From an uncultured Opitutales bacterium (GTDB lineage: Bacteria > Verrucomicrobiota > Verrucomicrobiia > Opitutales > Intestinicryptomonadaceae): 64,000 nt of DNA. Below are positions 60,841 through 64,000 of this stretch, one piece after another. Under the pieces are notes generated by a model. It was given only the letters and a program-made list of their open reading frames with translations. It had not been told where the DNA came from and ran no database searches. Location: the NCBI GenBank assembly GCA_900545705.1, contig URAK01000006.1:1-64000 (forward strand), given 5' to 3'. The position numbers and the translations under genes are program-made. The stretch's first letter is position 1. Each line of letters starts with the position of its first letter.

Positions 60841-63560
60841 CTGTCGAACTCGGTAAGATCTTTCATCTCTGAATGGGTAAATCCGAACACGTCGGAAAAT
60901 TCGTAAAAAGGCGGATTGCCTTCCGGGGAAAAGTTTTCCGACGATATTTTATCAGCTATCTCCAAAGCTCTTTGCATGGCAGAAGCAAGCAATTCGTCCG
61001 AAAAATTATCCCACATTTGCACACATGTCTGCGATAGGTCCTTTGGAACGAGAAAATATCCGCACGATATTTTGCGCCCCGGATAAATGTCGGCAGCAGC
61101 ACGCACATAGAGCGGAAGTTGCAAATTCTTCCACTCGCCTTTGTTCGACAAATGTTCTCTTTCGACGTAGTCGGGCGATACTTTGTCGGCTGTCTTGTAG
61201 TCGAGAACAGCGTATTCGGGGGAATTTTCCGAATTTTCGCGGACGTCTATTCTATCAATTCTGCCCGCAAATCTGCGACCGCCTTCCGAAAATTCAAACG
61301 GGACTTCCGTCTCGGATATTTTCCAGCCCTCCGCGCGGCGTCGCGCCTGCACTCTCGCGACGCTACCTAGCCTGTTGCGCAAGTTCTCAATCTGCATCCT
61401 TACCTGCATTCTTTGAGACCTCCCAAATTCCGCCTTTGAGAGCGCATCGAGCCTTTCGGACATAAAGGAAAATATCTCCGCCCAATCTGTGCTGTCCGCA
61501 ACCGCCGACTTCGCGAATCTTTCCATAACGGAATGGAAAAGCGTCCCGAACTGGGCTGCGTCCATCTCTTCCTTTTCGCTGTCGAAAATCTCGGCTTTCA
61601 ATACGTATTTCAAATAAAAAACCCACGGGGACGATATGTATGTTTTTAGCGCGCTTGGAGAGAACGGACGGCTGTATGGAGTCTTTTTTGCGGAGAATTT
61701 CCATAGAGGCAGAAAGTGCGCATTGCGCGAGCCCGACGGAAGATCTTTAAAAAGCATTTTGACCCGCCCAGGAAGGTCGGCTTCGCACATTAGTATTGGC
61801 GACGGCATCAAAGGGTCGGAATCTATATTTTTGCGGGGAACTATTATTGACAATTTGCGCCCCGGCTCCGAGCGCGAGCGTTTTAGCGCCCACAGCATAT
61901 AAGCGTCGCGAAAACGCCGCGATTCGGAATTGCGCAACCCCAGAATTTTTCTCGACGAGTCGGATAAAAGAAACGTCTGAGGCTCTGCGAGAGGGACTAT
62001 GCCGTCATTCATATCGGATAGCACAACATGCGGATTCGGAGACCAAAATATGTCTATCCAATCAAGCAGGCGAATATCTCCCGGATTCCCCGCCCCTCCG
62101 GAGGCATCGGAGGCCAGGCGGTGAATAAATATTTTTACGCAGTCGGCGAAAGTAAAAACATTTTCGGGACAGCCGGAAAGCTCTTTTGCCGCCTCCGAAA
62201 ATATTTTGAACGCCGCCCTCTCGGTATTCGGAGCGCGGTTTGAAGAAAAGTAGGCCTCCGCCATCAGCGATATTTCCGACGCGAGCCACTCGGCGGGGTT
62301 CGCGCAATTTGAAATCTCCGCCTCAAAATTGGAAACATCGCGCAAGACGCGGCCAAGCAAATCGATATTTTTTATCCCCGCCGAGCGCGCCCCGCGCGAT
62401 AAGAGAAAGTCGAGCGCAGCATTTGTGCCGCCCGGTATTGCGGCTGAAAACAGGGCGTCAAAATCCAAAAGCAATTCATCGGCATTTTCGCCCGGCAAAT
62501 ATTTCTCGCTAAAATATGGATTTTTGCAAAGCTCTCCCGCAACATTAAAATCTCCGCCCTCCGAAATTTGCCCCAAAAGCTGCAGCAATCGTCCAAGAGC
62601 GCTCTCCGCAAGAGTGTCTACGTTAAGAGGCGCCACAGCAAAACCCTTTGCTTCGAGTTTCGCCTTAAAAACGGGCGCCGCCTTATTCTGTTCGCAAGCC
62701 ACAGCCAAAACTTTATGCGCAATACTGCCGTATTTTCCGGCCAAATCGGCGACAATTCCGGCCTCCTCCGCCACGGACTGGCACACTGTAATCGAATCGT
62801 CCTCAATTCCAAGCAAGCGGCGCGAACCAAAACCGACAGGAGCCCCAAATTCGTCAAAAAACTCCGAATCTCTATTCGGAGCATACACGGCAGTTTCAAA
62901 GCGCAAGGCGCAACGCGCAAATCTTCTAAAAATTCCGGATACGTCCGGGAAGCCTACAGCGATATACTTGCGGCCGCTCTTTCTCAGTTTTTCAAATGCC
63001 ATTTCGAGAGCCTCTGCCCTCGTAGGGAAGCCCTGCGCCCGCAAAACCGCAAAATAGCGCCTTTCAAGCAAAGCCAGATCCTCCCACTTCTGCGAATCAG
63101 CCGATTGGGACAGAATTTTTGATGCGGAAGATATTGTATGGAGATTTTCAGCAAGAGCTGACTGCAAAGACGCTATTTTGCGGGCAAAGGCCATACGGTC
63201 GTCGTCAGTCGGCAACCCCGACGGAAATATAGACTCAAACTCGCCTTTTTTTACTTTTGACAAAATATCAGTCCATATAGACAGATTCCTTATCCCTTTC
63301 AAAACTTTACTATCGGCTATTAAATCCGATATTTCAGATTCGAGGGTTGTGAATTTTAAATCGGTCGCGCCGCCTTTTCCTTTCCTCAATAACTCGGCGA
63401 TAAATTCGCCGCGCAAAAGTTCCGCTGCCGTATGGGTTGGAACGATGACCGTCGCGCAGGCGGACGGCGGCGTCGACGACAATTCCATTTCAAAATGCGA
63501 TACGAGCCATTTCGCAAATGCCGTTGCGAGAGGTTCGCGCGAATCGATAAAATACGGCAT
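60837..63560 (-). CDS. addB: AddB-like PD-(D/E)XK nuclease
   Basis: The start is put at 63560 (MPYFIDSREPLATAFAKW), because the longer frame to 63695 adds 45 residues unlike any family. The 907-residue protein has a helicase-like but Walker-less N-terminal half (ATVIVPTHTAAELLRGEF, WIDIFWSPNPHVVLSDMNDG) and a C-terminal nuclease domain (AVLDYKTADK, then EWKNLQLPLYVRAAADIY). No iron-sulfur cysteine cluster is visible, as in the RexB type. It pairs with the AddA-like protein downstream by a 4-base overlap. Opposite transcription begins at 63708. Confidence 0.86.
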   Translation of the reverse strand: MPYFIDSREPLATAFAKWLVSHFEMELSSTPPSACATVIVPTHTAAELLRGEFIAELLRKGKGGATDLKFTTLESEISDLIADSKVLKGIRNLSIWTDILSKVKKGEFESIFPSGLPTDDDRMAFARKIASLQSALAENLHTISSASKILSQSADSQKWEDLALLERRYFAVLRAQGFPTRAEALEMAFEKLRKSGRKYIAVGFPDVSGIFRRFARCALRFETAVYAPNRDSEFFDEFGAPVGFGSRRLLGIEDDSITVCQSVAEEAGIVADLAGKYGSIAHKVLAVACEQNKAAPVFKAKLEAKGFAVAPLNVDTLAESALGRLLQLLGQISEGGDFNVAGELCKNPYFSEKYLPGENADELLLDFDALFSAAIPGGTNAALDFLLSRGARSAGIKNIDLLGRVLRDVSNFEAEISNCANPAEWLASEISLMAEAYFSSNRAPNTERAAFKIFSEAAKELSGCPENVFTFADCVKIFIHRLASDASGGAGNPGDIRLLDWIDIFWSPNPHVVLSDMNDGIVPLAEPQTFLLSDSSRKILGLRNSESRRFRDAYMLWALKRSRSEPGRKLSIIVPRKNIDSDPLMPSPILMCEADLPGRVKMLFKDLPSGSRNAHFLPLWKFSAKKTPYSRPFSPSALKTYISSPWVFYLKYVLKAEIFDSEKEEMDAAQFGTLFHSVMERFAKSAVADSTDWAEIFSFMSERLDALSKAEFGRSQRMQVRMQIENLRNRLGSVARVQARRRAEGWKISETEVPFEFSEGGRRFAGRIDRIDVRENSENSPEYAVLDYKTADKVSPDYVEREHLSNKGEWKNLQLPLYVRAAADIYPGRKISCGYFLVPKDLSQTCVQMWDNFSDELLASAMQRALEIADKISSENFSPEGNPPFYEFSDVFGFTHSEMKDLTEFDR

Positions 63561-63707
63561 AAAGCAAGATTTGCAATTTTTACCGCTCTTTTCAAGAAGT
63601 TTCGGGCTAAGTTCGGCGTTTTGCTTGACATACCCGCAAAGCGAATTGAGATATTTACAAAATAAGCACATATAAAAAATATCCATAGGCACCATAAAAC
63701 AAATAAA

Positions 63708-64000
63708 ATGTTTAAAGTAATAAAAATTCTTTTAAGGCTCGCGGCATTTTTCGCATTTGCAGGTTTGGCATTCTGGCTGACTGGGATAGAAAATTATAAT
63801 AATACACTTGAAAGAATCGAAAAACTTCCCGACTGCGACTTCCGCGCTATCGCTGAAAGTTTTTGGAACCGCGGTCAGAAGGCCGAGGCTCTCGCATGCC
63901 TTGAATACTCTATATCAAACGGGCTTCCGGACGCAGCAGCGTGCAATTTTTTGCGGAACAAATATCTGAAAGCAGAGGAAATAAGAAGTTCCGCAATAGG
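63708..64000 (+). CDS. Start of a membrane-anchored protein, cut by window edge
   Basis: The frame opens at the ATG at 63708 and stays open to the end of the window (97 codons). It starts with a hydrophobic segment (ILLRLAAFFAFAGLAFWLTG) followed by a helical region with LPDCDFRAIAESFWNRGQ, then EALACLEYSIS, and DAAACNFLRNKYL. The predicted N-terminal helix would anchor it in the inner membrane. The family is not recognised, and the C-terminal part is missing. It diverges from the addAB pair. Confidence 0.7.
   Translation, partial: MFKVIKILLRLAAFFAFAGLAFWLTGIENYNNTLERIEKLPDCDFRAIAESFWNRGQKAEALACLEYSISNGLPDAAACNFLRNKYLKAEEIRSSAI

Noticed and set aside
1..64000. tRNA, rRNA, CRISPR arrays, insertion sequences, riboswitches
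   Set aside because: I looked through the non-coding stretches on both strands and found no cloverleaf, direct-repeat array, transposase or recognisable aptamer; a covariance-model search could still find weak ones.

Overview
This window looks like a chromosomal stretch of a Verrucomicrobiota bacterium, probably class Opitutae (inference). The reasons are the McsA-McsB-ClpC arginine-phosphorylation set next to purA, the ywlE-rpiB-glyA neighbourhood, a hydrazine-synthase-alpha-like cytochrome paired with a beta-propeller/di-haem peroxidase-like protein, many start codons without a Shine-Dalgarno, and a giant YD-repeat protein carrying NxGQLK motifs. No rRNA, tRNA, CRISPR array or transposase was seen.

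Region 1 (1-18752, minus strand) is accessory. An operon runs from a secreted beta-structured protein (15921) through two tandem YadA-head-like proteins to a 2578-residue Rhs/YD-repeat protein with its variable C-terminal tip. The Rhs gene is followed by an array of tip and secreted-partner modules: tip 1 with partner 1, a truncated tip 2 with partner 2, a duplicated 140-codon Rhs core with an HExxH tip 3 and partner 3, then a third core fragment running off the left edge. Tips 1 and 2 are diverged homologues, and so are partners 1 and 2. The duplicated core ends exactly at the codon where the tip begins. This is the layout expected of a polymorphic toxin that swaps C-terminal tips by recombination. 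A solitary secretin gene lies just upstream.

Region 2 (19243-22505, minus) is a tight overlapping operon of a ParB/Srx-domain protein, a PAPS-reductase-like PP-loop protein, a SNF2 helicase and a small protein. It resembles IbrA/IbrB-type mobile modules and could be a DNA-modification or defence unit.

Region 3 (22652-28780, minus) holds the housekeeping genes purA, mcsA, mcsB and clpC, ending in a strong terminator. Region 4 (29054-34122, plus) holds the two haem proteins. Region 5 (34604-37336, minus) has an outer-membrane barrel and a glnK-amt nitrogen operon with a clear sigma-54 promoter and an inverted repeat upstream.

Region 6 (37822-49736) mixes a secreted protein of unknown function, an HTH regulator, a umuDC pair whose UmuD lacks its catalytic Ser-Lys dyad, a CNNM/CorC transporter, an AlkD-like protein, a phosphohexomutase, glyA, rpiB, a low-molecular-weight phosphatase and a transglutaminase-like protein. 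Region 7 (50167-57690) is a sugar locus: oxidoreductase, AraC regulator, SIS isomerase, ROK kinase, MFS transporter and GH2 glycosidase. Region 8 (57703-63560, minus) is an AddAB-type helicase-nuclease pair. A partial gene runs off the right edge.
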